Assembly (NCBI RefSeq): GCF_001039355.2
Contig: NW_019774469.1
Location: 472,382 to 516,243 of the forward strand
DNA length: 43,862 nucleotides
DNA from: Lingula anatina
Lineage: Eukaryota; Brachiopoda; Lingulata; Lingulida; Lingulidae
Reading direction: 5' to 3'
The translations under genes and the position numbers were made by a program. This document shows positions 34,060 through 43,862 of the stretch, one piece after another. The stretch's first letter is position 1. Each line of letters starts with the position of its first letter. The notes beneath the pieces were generated by a model. That model made no database searches. It worked only from the letters and a program-made list of their open reading frames with translations, and was not told where the DNA came from.

Positions 34060-34515
34060 GCACTATTCTTCGCACTATTAATTTGTTTAATAATGCCCGG
34101 AGCGACTTCGCAACGACTAGTGAAAACAAACAAGGATGTCCTGCTGTCAACCGAGTTTATTCACTTGTTCCAAAAGAGTACCTCAGTGATAATAAAAATA
34201 ATAAAAGCAATTAACGTCATCAGGACTCATTTGATTTTAGTTCTAAGACATCAATTTGTTTATTAAAACCAGCAAAATCGCATTTCTGTCTCTCTTTATA
34301 CATTCAGTATACACCATGTACTTGTTAAAACTTTTCACAAGAAAAATTAAAAGAAAAAAAAAAAGAGAAGAGATCAACTCTTTGCATACTTAGTCCAAAA
34401 CGATGTCCATAGTTAAAATCAATAAGTGAAATAAGCATCGACTAATGATAAAATACATGTTGATCTGCAACGGACAGAAGTGCGTAATTAAATTGATAAA
34501 ATCAATGTTATCGGT
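34060..34515 (-). repeat. Downstream module, copy 2, beside the C1q exon
   Basis: Homologous to the 3' flanks of the TRIM-NHL copies (35860-36480, 37930-38568 and, more weakly, 21480-21982). Here it follows a C1q exon instead of an NHL domain. Confidence 0.6.
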
Positions 34516-34521
34516 GTTAAT

Positions 34522-34693
34522 GGATAGAGCTAGTAACGTCAACGGAAAGCCACGGTGTTAATGCTGTTGTTGTGTGGATAGAGCTGGTAACGTCAACGGA
34601 AAGCCACGGTGTTAATGCTGCTGTTGTCTGGATAGAGCTGGTAACGTCAACGGAAAGCCACTGTGTTAATGCTGCTGTTGCCTGGATAGAGCT
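34522..34693. repeat. 54-bp tandem repeat spanning the stop of the C1q exon
   Basis: Units begin at 34522, 34576, 34630 and, partially, 34684, with only a few base differences. On the minus strand each full unit contains the GTGGCTTTCCGTTGA end of the C1q reading frame, so the stop is present three times. Confidence 0.9.
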
Positions 34694-35103
34694 TGTATTC
34701 AGTGAAAATGCTGTGTAACTCCCCAGGATGGTTATTAAGGGCGTGGCCTCCAACTAAATCAACCCACACCTCGTCTCCCTCTGCTAGCCGCAAAGCAATA
34801 GTGCTACTGCCTGTCGCAAACCTTGTGGAAGGTTTACTGTACCCATTATTCTTTATCTGACCATTCAATGGTTCAATTTGACATATATGGACTTGCTGTT
34901 GTGGCTGAGACTATGGTAATGGAAGACGTACATCCCTGAGGTCAAGGAGGTGAATTTCCTGGTGTCTTTATTATAACCGTTGCTATCGTTGAGAAAGACG
35001 GTGTCGTAGACAACCACAGCGTTGTCTTTCCCCGTCTGGTCAAGATCATGTGATCTCCCCGCCGAGAACGCCACCAGTTTATAGATTGCGGTGCATCTCT
35101 GTA
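34647..35103 (-). pseudogene. C1q-domain exon interrupted by a frameshift
   Basis: The minus-strand reading YKLVAFSAGRSHDL, then VVYDTVFLNDSNGY, then GMYVFHYHSLSHNSKSIYVKLNH, is the first half of a globular C1q domain. At 34865-34870 that frame hits TGA. A frame shifted by two bases then continues NGQIKNNGYSK, SSTIALRLAEGDEVWVDL and SIFTEYKLYP, the second half, to a stop at 34647-34649. A likely acceptor (ttctaatactag or tttacag) lies at 35104-35115. No collagen or signal-peptide exon is visible. C1q-domain proteins are secreted lectin-like recognition molecules, strongly expanded in bivalves. The break may be real or a sequencing error. The reading frame is otherwise well conserved. Confidence 0.7.
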
Positions 35104-35109
35104 AATCTA

Positions 35110-35620
35110 GTATTAGAAAAAAATAAGACTGGAATCAACTAAATATACATAATGAAATTTTAAAAATGTTGTAGCCAAACGAAAAATCATTGGAAATATT
35201 GATTTATTATCTATTATAGCCTTCAGGGCTTTTGTTACTAATGCATCAGTGCTACCGATTCAGCTGCTCTTCTGCCACCATTACAACTTGTCCTCTTTGC
35301 AACAATTTATTGTCCCTGATTTGCCTCCTCTATGACAAGGGAGGATCCTTATTAGTCTACGTGACCCCAGCACTTCAATTTCTTTAGAGGCATGCCCCAC
35401 ACTCCCTTCCCCCCCACCCCCCACCCCCCAAAAAAGTTTTACCCTACGTGGGACCCCTCATTTGCATTCCAACCATTCTTCTCACTCCGGGCGGCGGGAA
35501 GCAAACGGACGAAATCAGTTATATGTTGAATTCGACAGCTTCGTGAAACATAGATGTCGCCAACTATTTTTTTTCTCACGAATTATTTTTAATGATATAT
35601 TAGACTTGATATTATATAGT
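35110..35620. repeat. Spacer with block Q, copy 1
   Basis: About 35330-35565 matches 37540-37765; shared landmarks are ggatccttattag, acccagcacttca, gggcggcgg and gaattcgacagctt. No gene. Confidence 0.6.
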
Positions 35621-36480
35621 GTGTGACACAGTTAACAGACGGTTTTGCTTTCAACCACAATGTCTTAGTTAGCTCGCGACCCTCCCTCTCACGACCCCTC
35701 CCTCTTGGGGTCCTGGTAGCCATGTTCGTTATTTTATTTAAAAAAAAGAAAAAAAAAAAAACACACACAAAAAAAACAAAAACAAAAAAAAAAAAAAAAC
35801 AAATAGAACTATACTCAGTAAAAGAAAGCGGATGTCCTGCTCGTATTTCCTTTCACTTGTTACAATACTTCGTTGTCCCAGCAAGACTGTGCACAGTTTG
35901 TAAAATAATGTCCGGAACGCCTTCACCGTCGACAATGAAAGTGAAACTGACACAACTGAAAACAAAAAACTATTCTGCTGTTGATGGCGTTTATTTACAT
36001 TTTGAAAAACTGAACCTCAGTGATGAACAAAATAATAAAAAATCAAGTATTTAACATCTTTAAGGCCCGTTAGATTTTACTTCTAAAATATCAAGCTGTT
36101 TACTATAACCAGCAATATCTCTATTATTTGTTTTACATTCTATACGCATCATCTATTTGTTAAAACTTTTTACATGAATATAAATATATCATACGTAGGC
36201 CAAAAAGAATTCTATTGTTAACAGTTTAAATCAACAAATGATAATAAAAAACGTACCTGCAAATGAAAAAAAAAAAAACATGTTGATCTGCAACAGATGG
36301 GAATTGCTCAATTAAATTGATAACATTGATAAAATTGATTGAATCATATGCCTTCGTATTTTTTTATGCACACATATTAGAACTTGGAAACAATGTCAAC
36401 AATCATTATAAGGTGTGTTCATTGCATTTCCTCAGTTATGTTACACACAATTCAATCATCTTTAAAGTTTCAAATCATAT
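35620..36480 (-). repeat. Downstream module, copy 3
   Basis: Begins with a segment nearly identical to 37812-37900 (gtgtgacacagt, cagacggttttgctttcaac) and continues to the stop of the truncated TRIM copy. Contains A-rich simple sequence at 35742-35802. Confidence 0.65.
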
Positions 36481-36483
36481 AAG

Positions 36484-37395
36484 TCATTTCTCATTAATAT
36501 ACTTGTATGTGGATATTTCACTTCTGGAGATATAATATAGTTCACATAATTGGAAAAGGTCAGTTCCAACAACAAGCTCCCCTTCACTGTTGACATCAAC
36601 TGACACATTTCCCAATGTCGCACCCTCTGTCAAAATGTTACGTAGAAATCTTCCGTCTGAACCAAGGACAACCACCCTGCGATTACCGTAGTCAGTTATG
36701 AATATATGTCCAAACTTATCTACGCACACTCCTCGTGGATTATTCAGTTGTCCGTCTCCACTTCCTCTCTGACCTCGTGTTCCGTATTCGAACATGACGT
36801 CACCCTGGGGTGTCACTGCATACACACAGTGGGCACTGTGGTCGCTGACTATGATTGCATTGATGCCGTGGTGGTATGCACAGGGCAGTGCACCTTTACC
36901 GCACATTGGGATAAGAATTCTGTTAACAAGTTGAAAAGATATCATGTCGTACACACAGATGCACTGTGCACCACTATCACACACGTACACCTTACCCTCT
37001 GTACGGTCCACAGTGACACCCCAGGGGTCAGACATATCACCCTGACCAAAATATTGGATAAACTGACCTGATGTTGAATACAGTCTACAGCATTTATCTT
37101 TGCATGTGACCACGAATCTATCGTTACTGACTGTACTGATACACCTCGCCTCTCCCTCTATACTGATATCACGATTACATTGACCTGTGCTGGAGAATAC
37201 GGACACTGTATTATCACGGCATAACGTCACGTCACAATGCATTTCCAGACGTTGACGTGATGATAACGTCCTGGGTCTGGAAAACGTATTTGAAAACAGG
37301 GTGCTTAGAAGACATGAATGGATGAAGAAGTTGTGTAGACGGATTGCATACCTGGAGCTCGTTTTTATACATGGACAGCTCGCTATATTGTTCAT
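36484..37395 (-). pseudogene. 5'-truncated TRIM-NHL copy fused to block P
   Basis: The ORF is 303 codons. From about 37210 down it is the NHL part of the TRIM-NHL proteins (TVSVFSSTGQCNRD, WGVTVDRTEGKVYVCD, PRGVCVDKFGHIFI, NRRVVVLGSDGRFL), closely related to the two full copies. The RING, B-boxes and coiled coil are missing. The first 60 or so codons, from the ATG at 37395, come from block P, which elsewhere lies upstream of the KLHL10-like gene; they show no signal or domain. It could be a dead fragment, or a chimeric gene with an acquired 5' end encoding an NHL-only protein. The NHL frame is intact, so decay is either recent or resisted. Confidence 0.65.
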
Positions 37396-37500
37396 CTTTG
37401 GGTCTCAATACTGTCATATTGAAAACGTCATGAAAAATTTCTATGTGAATTATCAACCAGATAAAAACACATTCATTCTGAGTCTATCATGAAGCGATTT
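37205..37500. repeat. Block P, copy 2
   Basis: Homologous to 33340-33660, in the same orientation relative to the minus-strand gene below it. The junction with NHL sequence is near 37210. Confidence 0.75.
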
Positions 37501-37539
37501 AATATCCGTGATTTTTCTCTTCTACATGTATGACAATGG

Positions 37540-38568
37540 CGGATCCTTATTAGGCTACATGAACCCAGCACTTCACTTTCTTTGGAAGTACCCCTACTAC
37601 CCCCCCCCCCAAAAAAAAAAAAAATGTCCCACTCTACATGGGACACCTGATATCCATTCCAAGGACAACCATTCCTCTCCCACCGGGCGGCGGAATGCAA
37701 ACGCACGAACATCAGTTTTGGATTGAATTCGACAGCTTTGTGAACCATAGTAGTCTCCAACTATTTTTTTCTTTCTTTTTAACGATATATTAGACAACTT
37801 GATAATATAGTGTGTGACACAGTTTACAGACGGTTTTGCTTTCAACTACAATGTCTTAGATAGCTCGCAAACCTACCCCTCTCTCTTGGGGTCCTGTGCG
37901 TTTTGATAAAACAAATAGAATTGTGCCAAGTGAGAGAAAGCGGATGACCTGCTCGCATTTCTTTAACTGGTGTACTATGCACTGTTTGTAAAATATACCC
38001 GGAGCGACTTCACCGTCGACATTAAAATTGCAACTGACACTACTGAAAATAAAAACTGTTCTGCTGTCGATGGCGTTTATTTACATTTTGAAAAACTGAG
38101 CATCAGTGTTAAATAAAATAATGAAAATAAAGCAATTAACATCTTCATGGCCCGTTAGATTTTACTTCTAAATTATCAAACTGTTTATTATAACCAGCAA
38201 AATCTTATAACTCTTTTATTTTCTATACACATCATCTACCTGTTAAAACTTATCACATGAAAATAAAAAAAAAAAAAGATTAACATTCCATACATATATA
38301 GGCCAAATTAGATTCACTGTTTACAGTTCAAATCTATATAAAAAAAACATGTTGTTCTGCAAAAGATGGGAGTGCTCAATTAAACTGATAAAATTGATTT
38401 AATCTTTTGACTTCGTATATCTCTTCATGCACACATTTAAATAATTATTTAGAACTTAAGCACAATTTCAACAAACGTGGCGGCTAATTGTAAGGTGTGT
38501 TCACTACATTTCCGCAGTTATATTAATCACAATTCAAACATCATTAAATTTTCAAGTCATATAAGTCA
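37540..38568 (-). repeat. Block Q copy 2 and downstream module copy 4
   Basis: 37540-37765 matches 35330-35565, and 37812-38568 matches 35620-36480. Together they show a tandem duplication of a unit of about 2.2 kb. Confidence 0.65.
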
Positions 38569-40812
38569 TTACTCCTTAATATACTTATATGTGAATATTG
38601 TTCCTCTGATGTCATCTAGGCTATGTCCAACAATAAGCTCCCCTTTACTGTTGACATCTACTGACACAGGTTTCTCAATGCTCCTTTTCAAAATGTTACG
38701 TATAAATCCTCCGCTGTCATTCTTTGTTAAAATGTTACGTATAAATCTTCCGTCTGACGCAAGGACAACCACCCTGTGATTATAACGATCAGCTATGAAT
38801 ATGTGTCCATACGTATCTACGCACACTCCTCGTGGATTACTCAGTTGTCCGTCTCCACTTCCACTCTGACCTCGTGCTCCGTATTGGAACATAACGTCAC
38901 CCTGGGGTGTCACTGCATACACACAGTGGGCACTGTAGTCGCTGACTATGATTGCATTGATGCAGTGGTGGTATGCACAGCGCAGTGCACCTTTACTGCA
39001 CATTGGGATAGGTATTCTGTTGACAAGTTGATACGATTCCATGTCGTACACACAGATGTACTGTGCACCACTATCACACACGTACACCTTACCCTCTGTA
39101 AGGTCCACAGTGACACCCCAGGGGTCAGACATATCACCCTGACCAAAACATCGGATAACCTGACCTGATGTTGAATACAGTCTACAGCATTTATCTCTGC
39201 ATGTGACCACGAATCTATCGTTACTGACTGTAGTGATATACCTCACCCCTTCCTCTATACTGATCACACGATTACATCGACCTGTGCTGGAAAATATGGA
39301 CACTGTTTTTTCCCAGTAACCATGTGCAACTAAAGTGCATCCGTTATCTGTGCACTGGATATTCAATGGCCGACCCTCAACATGAAAACAGATATTCCTC
39401 TCTGGATTATCAAGCCATACAACTTTCTGAAATTCCATCAGCTTAGGATAGTACGCTCTCTTTTGTTTCAAACTTCCAAAACATACATCTAATGGACCCC
39501 GGTATGTTTTGGCCGTAATTGACCCCGTTTTGATGGACAGTTGTGGTTCAGGGATTTTAGAAAACTGTAGCACAACGTCCATTTCTGTTTGCCCTGGTGT
39601 AAATGTTATGTCGATGATCTTGGTTTCAAAGACTGGTTCTGTTGTCTCTAACTCCTGAATTCTAGTTTGGAGTTTTTTAAAGTGGGTTATGACCTCGATG
39701 TCAGAACCGGTGTCTGAGAGCTGCTGAGCGAAATCACGGATGCTTTGAATGGAAATCTTGTTCATTTCTAGCTTGTCCTTTTCAGCTTCTAAAGTTTTCA
39801 CCTGCGTGGAGGTGAGTGCCTTAACTTCTGTCGTTATTTCGTTGCTTTTGTGATCTATAGCTTTCTGCATTTTGATGTATTCTGACTGTACTTTTGTTTC
39901 ATAAGTTTCCAAATGCTGTTGAATAGTGGCCAAATACGCGTCTGTCTGTTGACGTACGTCCTTCTCTATTTGTTGATAATAATCTTTGATTTCTCTTTCA
40001 AATGTTTTACTGTTTTCATGCATCTCCTTAGTCATAACTAATTTTTGAGAATCCACCAAACGAAGAACCTTTGTCTGATTTTCAGTCAGCCCGTCTTCAG
40101 TTTCCAAAATGACTTTTTCTGCCTTTTCAAAACGAGTCAGTTTTTCTGTTGTCAGACATTTAAGCTTGGCTTGTATTAGATCTCGTTGAACTTTCACTAC
40201 ATCACCTAATTTTTGGAGTTCGTGTTTGCTGTGCGTTTCTACATTACATTCTCTGCATATGACAGTGTCATCGTTTTCACAATAGAATGCCAGCGTTTCT
40301 CCGTCGTGTTTGTCGCAGTATTGAGCTTTATTTAACGAGTGACGTAACTGAACTCGAATGTCAGCTGGGTTAACTGGGAAATCAACTTGTGACAAAGGTA
40401 TTAACGAATGGCCCTTACAAGACGGGATTTTGTCATGCAAATCACGGCATTTAGCGCACAGTTGGTTGGTTTCTGGACATCCTTGGCACATGAAAGTGGC
40501 CTCTTTATGGTTACAATACTCACAAAGTCTTCCCCTTGGTGCTTTTTGATCTTTCATGAAGTCTATTACTTTTATTAAGAAGAAGTTTTTCACGAGAGTT
40601 TGTAACCCACCTGGTGGTACGGGGAACTCTTGGCGACATACGGGACAGGATAACTTGTTCTGGACACCATTCTTGGCTCCATGGTCAGCAATACATTCCA
40701 GACAGAACGAGTGGTAACAGGGGAGCATTCTGGGGTCTTTATATTTCTCCAGACATATATGACACGTTAAAAAGTTCTCACTGAAGACGTCGAAAAATTC
40801 TTTCTCGGCCAT
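38569..40812 (-). CDS. TRIM-NHL protein, second full copy, single exon, 747 aa
   Basis: A likely RING-type E3 ligase with the same domain order as the gene at 21983-24190. The RING uses C17, C20, C32, H34, C37, C40, C56 and C59, followed by B-box 1 (LCEYCNHKEATFMCQGC), B-box 2 (YCDKHDGET through CRECNVETHSKHE), a coiled coil, and NHL repeats (WGVTVDLTEGKVYVCD; PRGVCVDTYGHIFIADRYNHRVVVL). The start ATG has a good context (ACGATGG), and no in-frame ATG is seen just upstream. It is very similar along its length to the other copy. One local oddity is a short direct repeat that doubles FIRNIL near the C-terminus (38690-38750). The whole protein is in one exon. Confidence 0.85.
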   Translation of the reverse strand: MAEKEFFDVFSENFLTCHICLEKYKDPRMLPCYHSFCLECIADHGAKNGVQNKLSCPVCRQEFPVPPGGLQTLVKNFFLIKVIDFMKDQKAPRGRLCEYCNHKEATFMCQGCPETNQLCAKCRDLHDKIPSCKGHSLIPLSQVDFPVNPADIRVQLRHSLNKAQYCDKHDGETLAFYCENDDTVICRECNVETHSKHELQKLGDVVKVQRDLIQAKLKCLTTEKLTRFEKAEKVILETEDGLTENQTKVLRLVDSQKLVMTKEMHENSKTFEREIKDYYQQIEKDVRQQTDAYLATIQQHLETYETKVQSEYIKMQKAIDHKSNEITTEVKALTSTQVKTLEAEKDKLEMNKISIQSIRDFAQQLSDTGSDIEVITHFKKLQTRIQELETTEPVFETKIIDITFTPGQTEMDVVLQFSKIPEPQLSIKTGSITAKTYRGPLDVCFGSLKQKRAYYPKLMEFQKVVWLDNPERNICFHVEGRPLNIQCTDNGCTLVAHGYWEKTVSIFSSTGRCNRVISIEEGVRYITTVSNDRFVVTCRDKCCRLYSTSGQVIRCFGQGDMSDPWGVTVDLTEGKVYVCDSGAQYICVYDMESYQLVNRIPIPMCSKGALRCAYHHCINAIIVSDYSAHCVYAVTPQGDVMFQYGARGQSGSGDGQLSNPRGVCVDTYGHIFIADRYNHRVVVLASDGRFIRNILTKNDSGGFIRNILKRSIEKPVSVDVNSKGELIVGHSLDDIRGTIFTYKYIKE

Positions 40813-41430
40813 CGTGTGACTTTACCTCCCAGGCTGGGCACAGAGCTATGAGCACGCAGACCCTCTCGGGTTATTGATTTTAAACCTGCCTCGCATTGAT
40901 TTCACCTTTTTGCGGGTAACCAAAATAATGACAAAGCATTTTAAAGAATAAGTACTCTATACAATGGAGAGTGTGATTGGTATTGATGAAGTTACTCATA
41001 ACAAAGCCACTGTTGCTTAGTGCAGTGCGTCATTACAGATCTAAACAGTAGGAGCGGTGTATTATATGCCCACAACTTAAAAAGGACCATGTCAACTGTA
41101 AAATATGCAGGGTCGTAATTTTTTGCTAGCTAGAAAAGAAAACTACCGTATGACATGCACTGTGAAAACTTGCATAGAAGAAGATAATAGAACACGATGG
41201 CGAAATGAAATGATTACAAACTCCATTCAGGGTCACTTTGACAGTAACTCAGGAAAAAAACTAAATAATGTTAGAAAAAAAAAAACGGCGATTTTTCTCT
41301 CTTTCCCACGAGCCAAAAATAAAACCAAGTAAAGTATTCATGTCCTAGGGCATATATGTACTCGTACATGTAGTGCACTTTTATGTAGAACGCAACCTCA
41401 AAATAAAGTGAATCAATTAACGAACAGGTA
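40813..41430. other. Upstream spacer of the second TRIM-NHL gene
   Basis: AT-rich sequence with an unsupported ORF at 41105-41332. No promoter motif is convincing. Confidence 0.5.
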
Positions 41431-41439
41431 CCTGGTAAG

Positions 41440-41632
41440 CAAATGAACAAAAAACGTGTAGCAATAGCAGACGGTCATGTTTGCTTAATTGAAGGCGATG
41501 TAAGGTTATGGTTAAAAGCTATATGCTGCTATTCAGAGCAGGTGTATGCCCCCCTCCTCGTATCTCTCTCTCTCTCTCTCTCTCTCTGTTTTTGCGGTGC
41601 ATGTGCTTGATTGAAATTGTGTGTGTGCGAGA

Positions 41633-41672
<40 letters not shown>

Positions 41673-42170
41673 ATGAGCCAAAATGCTTCTTTTACTAACA
41701 CACTTTAATTGTAACGTTTGTTGGAACAATGGAGTTAGAGCAGGCAAGGGGGGAGTATAATAGGAAAATTATATTGATTTTGTGGAACAACTGCACAAAT
41801 ATATGCGTGGAAAAGATCTAGAACTATGTTGGTTTTATGTGAGCAATTGAAAGATGCAGGAAATTCCTTTCTATGGTCACCTAGACATCACAGACAAAAC
41901 AGTTTACTAATTAAACAATCATCTGTATCACCAGCTATCAATGCAGTACTTTCCACAAGTAATGATATAGATGTAGCTGCGTGTGCTGTCTTCCCTTACG
42001 AAAATTTCTTATAGGTCGTTCTTTAAGTCTTAACGGGACTCGATAGAAATTATATCAGCCTCCTAAATGCATAGGTAACATATATCCCCTAGGAGCCCTC
42101 TGGATGCCCTATAGGGAGTTTCCATAAAGGTTTTCATGTATCAAGGATGAATGAAGTGATATTTACTCAG
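41440..42170. repeat. Direct duplication, copy 1
   Basis: Blocks recur in the same order at about 42915-43770: cgtgtagcaatag, attcagagcaggtgt, a (TC)n and (TG)n tract, cagtttactaattaaacaat, ccagctatcaatgc and aggttttcatgtat. The offset is about 1.5 kb. Includes microsatellites at about 41563-41587 and 41636-41671. Confidence 0.75.
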
Positions 42171-42219
42171 ACGACTATATACTGCTGAGCCCTGTATTAC
42201 GATGTGATGTTAACGTTAT

Positions 42220-42352
42220 TTTATAGCTTCTATTTCGGTGATATTTCTGTAGCTTGTATTTCGGTGATATTTCTGTAGCTTGTATATCGGTGATATTTCT
42301 GTAGTTTGTATTTCGGTCATATGTCCGTGTCTTGTATTTCGGTGATATTAAC
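42220..42352. repeat. 26-bp tandem repeat, about 5 units
   Basis: The unit is ttgtatttcggtgatatt followed by tctgtagc, with substitutions in the later units. No coding role seen. Confidence 0.85.
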
Positions 42353-42914
42353 GGAGACACATAACCGTGTAAAAATGGCGGTTGGCCTCTTTGCAACCCC
42401 ACAATTTGAAATGTGTGCACTATTTGTTTGGAATTATTATTTAAAAGTAGATACTTCTGGCGCACACATAATGTTTATATCATCTAACAACAATATTCAA
42501 TATTTATTATTAATATGCTTCATTTCTTTTTATTAATGGGACTTCCAATAAAAGCGGCCATCATCGGCCAAATTTCAAACATCACACTTGAGTTTGTTCC
42601 ATTCTTTTAAATGACAGATCCTATTTCTTACATCAGCTTAGATCAAGGAGACATAAATGTAAAATGGGAGCATCTCTAGGGGTACTGTGCTGTGGTTACC
42701 TTTATTGTACAGAGAAGAGGAAAAGGGGGAAAAAGGAAGAGAAAAAAAATCAACTTTTTTTTTCTTCACATAATCACTCAGTTGGTCTCCAATGTCATCG
42801 TTTTATCCTTTGTACGTGAATATTGTCACAACGTCAACACAAGGAGATCAGCCGATGATGTGGTGGTGTAGTGCAATTTTATTTAATGGGCGACCTTAAA
42901 ATGAAGTGATTGTT
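42353..42914. other. Spacer, nothing recognised
   Basis: AT-rich sequence with short ORFs only. Confidence 0.5.
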
Positions 42915-43036
42915 CAGGGTAAGAAAACGGCATGTAGCAATAACAAGTCATGTTTGTATTTGTGAAGGCAGGACGATGTAAGGTCATGGTTAAGCTATGT
43001 TATTCAGAGCAGGTGTGTGGCGCATGCCCCCATCTC

Positions 43037-43067
<31 letters not shown>

Positions 43068-43770
43068 CTCTCTCTGCGTGTGTGCTTGTTTGTGTAAACG
43101 TGTGTGTGCGTGTGTGAGATTGTGTATGTGTGCAAGACTGCATGTATGTGTGTGAGTGCGAGCCAAATGCTCCCTTCTTTATGAGAACATTATAGTGGCA
43201 ACAGTTGGTTGAACGACGGAGTTAGAGCGAGGGAGGGAGGGAGAAGTTAAATATGAGAACAAAGAACAAATTGTAGCATAACCAGGTGGAAGTTAATATC
43301 TGCATGAATATCTGTATATCAGGGTCTAATAAATGCAGTATAGGAGGGGAGAATGTAACTATGGAGGGTAGTCATGTTATTCAAGGTGAGCACCAAACAG
43401 TTTACTAATTAAACAATCGTCTGTATTACCAGCTATCAATGCTGTACTTTCCAATGATGTAGATGTAGTTGAGAGTGTTGCCTCTTATAGACTTGATGTA
43501 TAGAAAACACGTCCCTTAGGACCCCATTTATTATCACATTATAGTGGTATCATTTTAATTATTAATCAATCGTCTGTATCACCAGCTTTCAATGTCTCAT
43601 AGGCTTGATGGACTTGATGGACTTTATAGGAATTCTTTCAGGACTCGTACATATATAAGAAACATATGTCCCCTAGGGCCCATAATAATTTATGTAGGAT
43701 ATCCTGTACGACCCAAAGCTGATTTCCATAAAGGTTTTCATGTATATCCAGGATAAATGAAGTGATATTA
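42915..43770. repeat. Direct duplication, copy 2
   Basis: Partner of 41440-42170. It contains an extra internal copy of the aatcaatcgtctgtatcacc segment near 43563. Confidence 0.7.
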
Positions 43771-43820
43771 ATGAAAGAGAAACATTTATCACTCTTGGGC
43801 TTTGGCTGCTCGCATCTGCC

Positions 43821-43821
43821 C

Positions 43822-43862
<41 letters not shown>
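43821..43862. repeat. Poly(T) run at the window end
   Basis: An unbroken T run to the last base; simple sequence. Confidence 0.95.

Noticed and set aside
34517-34753. A repetitive 78-aa protein on the minus strand
   Set aside because: It is the 54-bp tandem repeat at the C1q stop read in another frame.
41105-41332. A 75-aa ORF
   Set aside because: It is Lys/Asn-rich from AT-rich DNA and ends in an A run. No domain, splice site or paralogue.

Overview
The window looks like nuclear DNA of a marine invertebrate, most probably a lophotrochozoan such as a mollusc or brachiopod. This is inferred from intron-rich genes with GT-AG junctions, AT-rich spacers full of microsatellites and MITE-like foldbacks, intronless TRIM-NHL paralogues, a C1q-domain exon and a KLHL10-like kelch gene. 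No bacterial, organellar or viral features were seen. There is one 195-base N gap (4702-4896) and two single-N joins (491, 8843).

Layout. At 1-1100 is the last exon of a + strand gene ending in a ricin-type lectin repeat, probably a polypeptide GalNAc-transferase. It is preceded by a 45-bp minisatellite in the last intron. From about 5.6 to 20.3 kb there is a same-strand array of small secreted-protein genes. I could join the exons of three complete members at base level: 6528-8600, 12079-14519 and 17405-20306, giving 163, 169 and 168 aa. A fourth, degenerate copy lies at about 5630-5885. Each complete member has a signal peptide, a short amphipathic helix, a very acidic middle exon and a basic C-terminal domain with 12 ordered cysteines (10 in the third). 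I do not recognise the family; it is the best candidate here for an undescribed system.

From 21.9 to 24.2 kb there is an intact single-exon TRIM-NHL gene (minus). A LINE reverse-transcriptase tail (minus) follows at 26.5-27.6 kb. At 28.6-33.25 kb is an 11-exon KLHL10-like gene (minus) that carries an in-frame stop in its last kelch repeat. From 33.3 to 40.8 kb the DNA is built from repeated blocks. These carry a frameshifted C1q exon, a 5'-truncated TRIM-NHL copy fused to a copy of the KLHL10 upstream block, and a second full TRIM-NHL gene. The rest (40.9-43.86 kb) is non-coding, with a direct duplication of about 0.8 kb and simple repeats.

How the parts relate. The secreted cysteine-rich cluster grew by tandem duplication and is still diverging through cysteine-pair loss, an intron move, repeated splice donors and a possible short isoform. 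TRIM-NHL and C1q genes are typically expanded, immunity-related families in such animals, and here they share downstream modules. The KLHL10-like gene is of a family known for testis function. There is no operon-like organisation.
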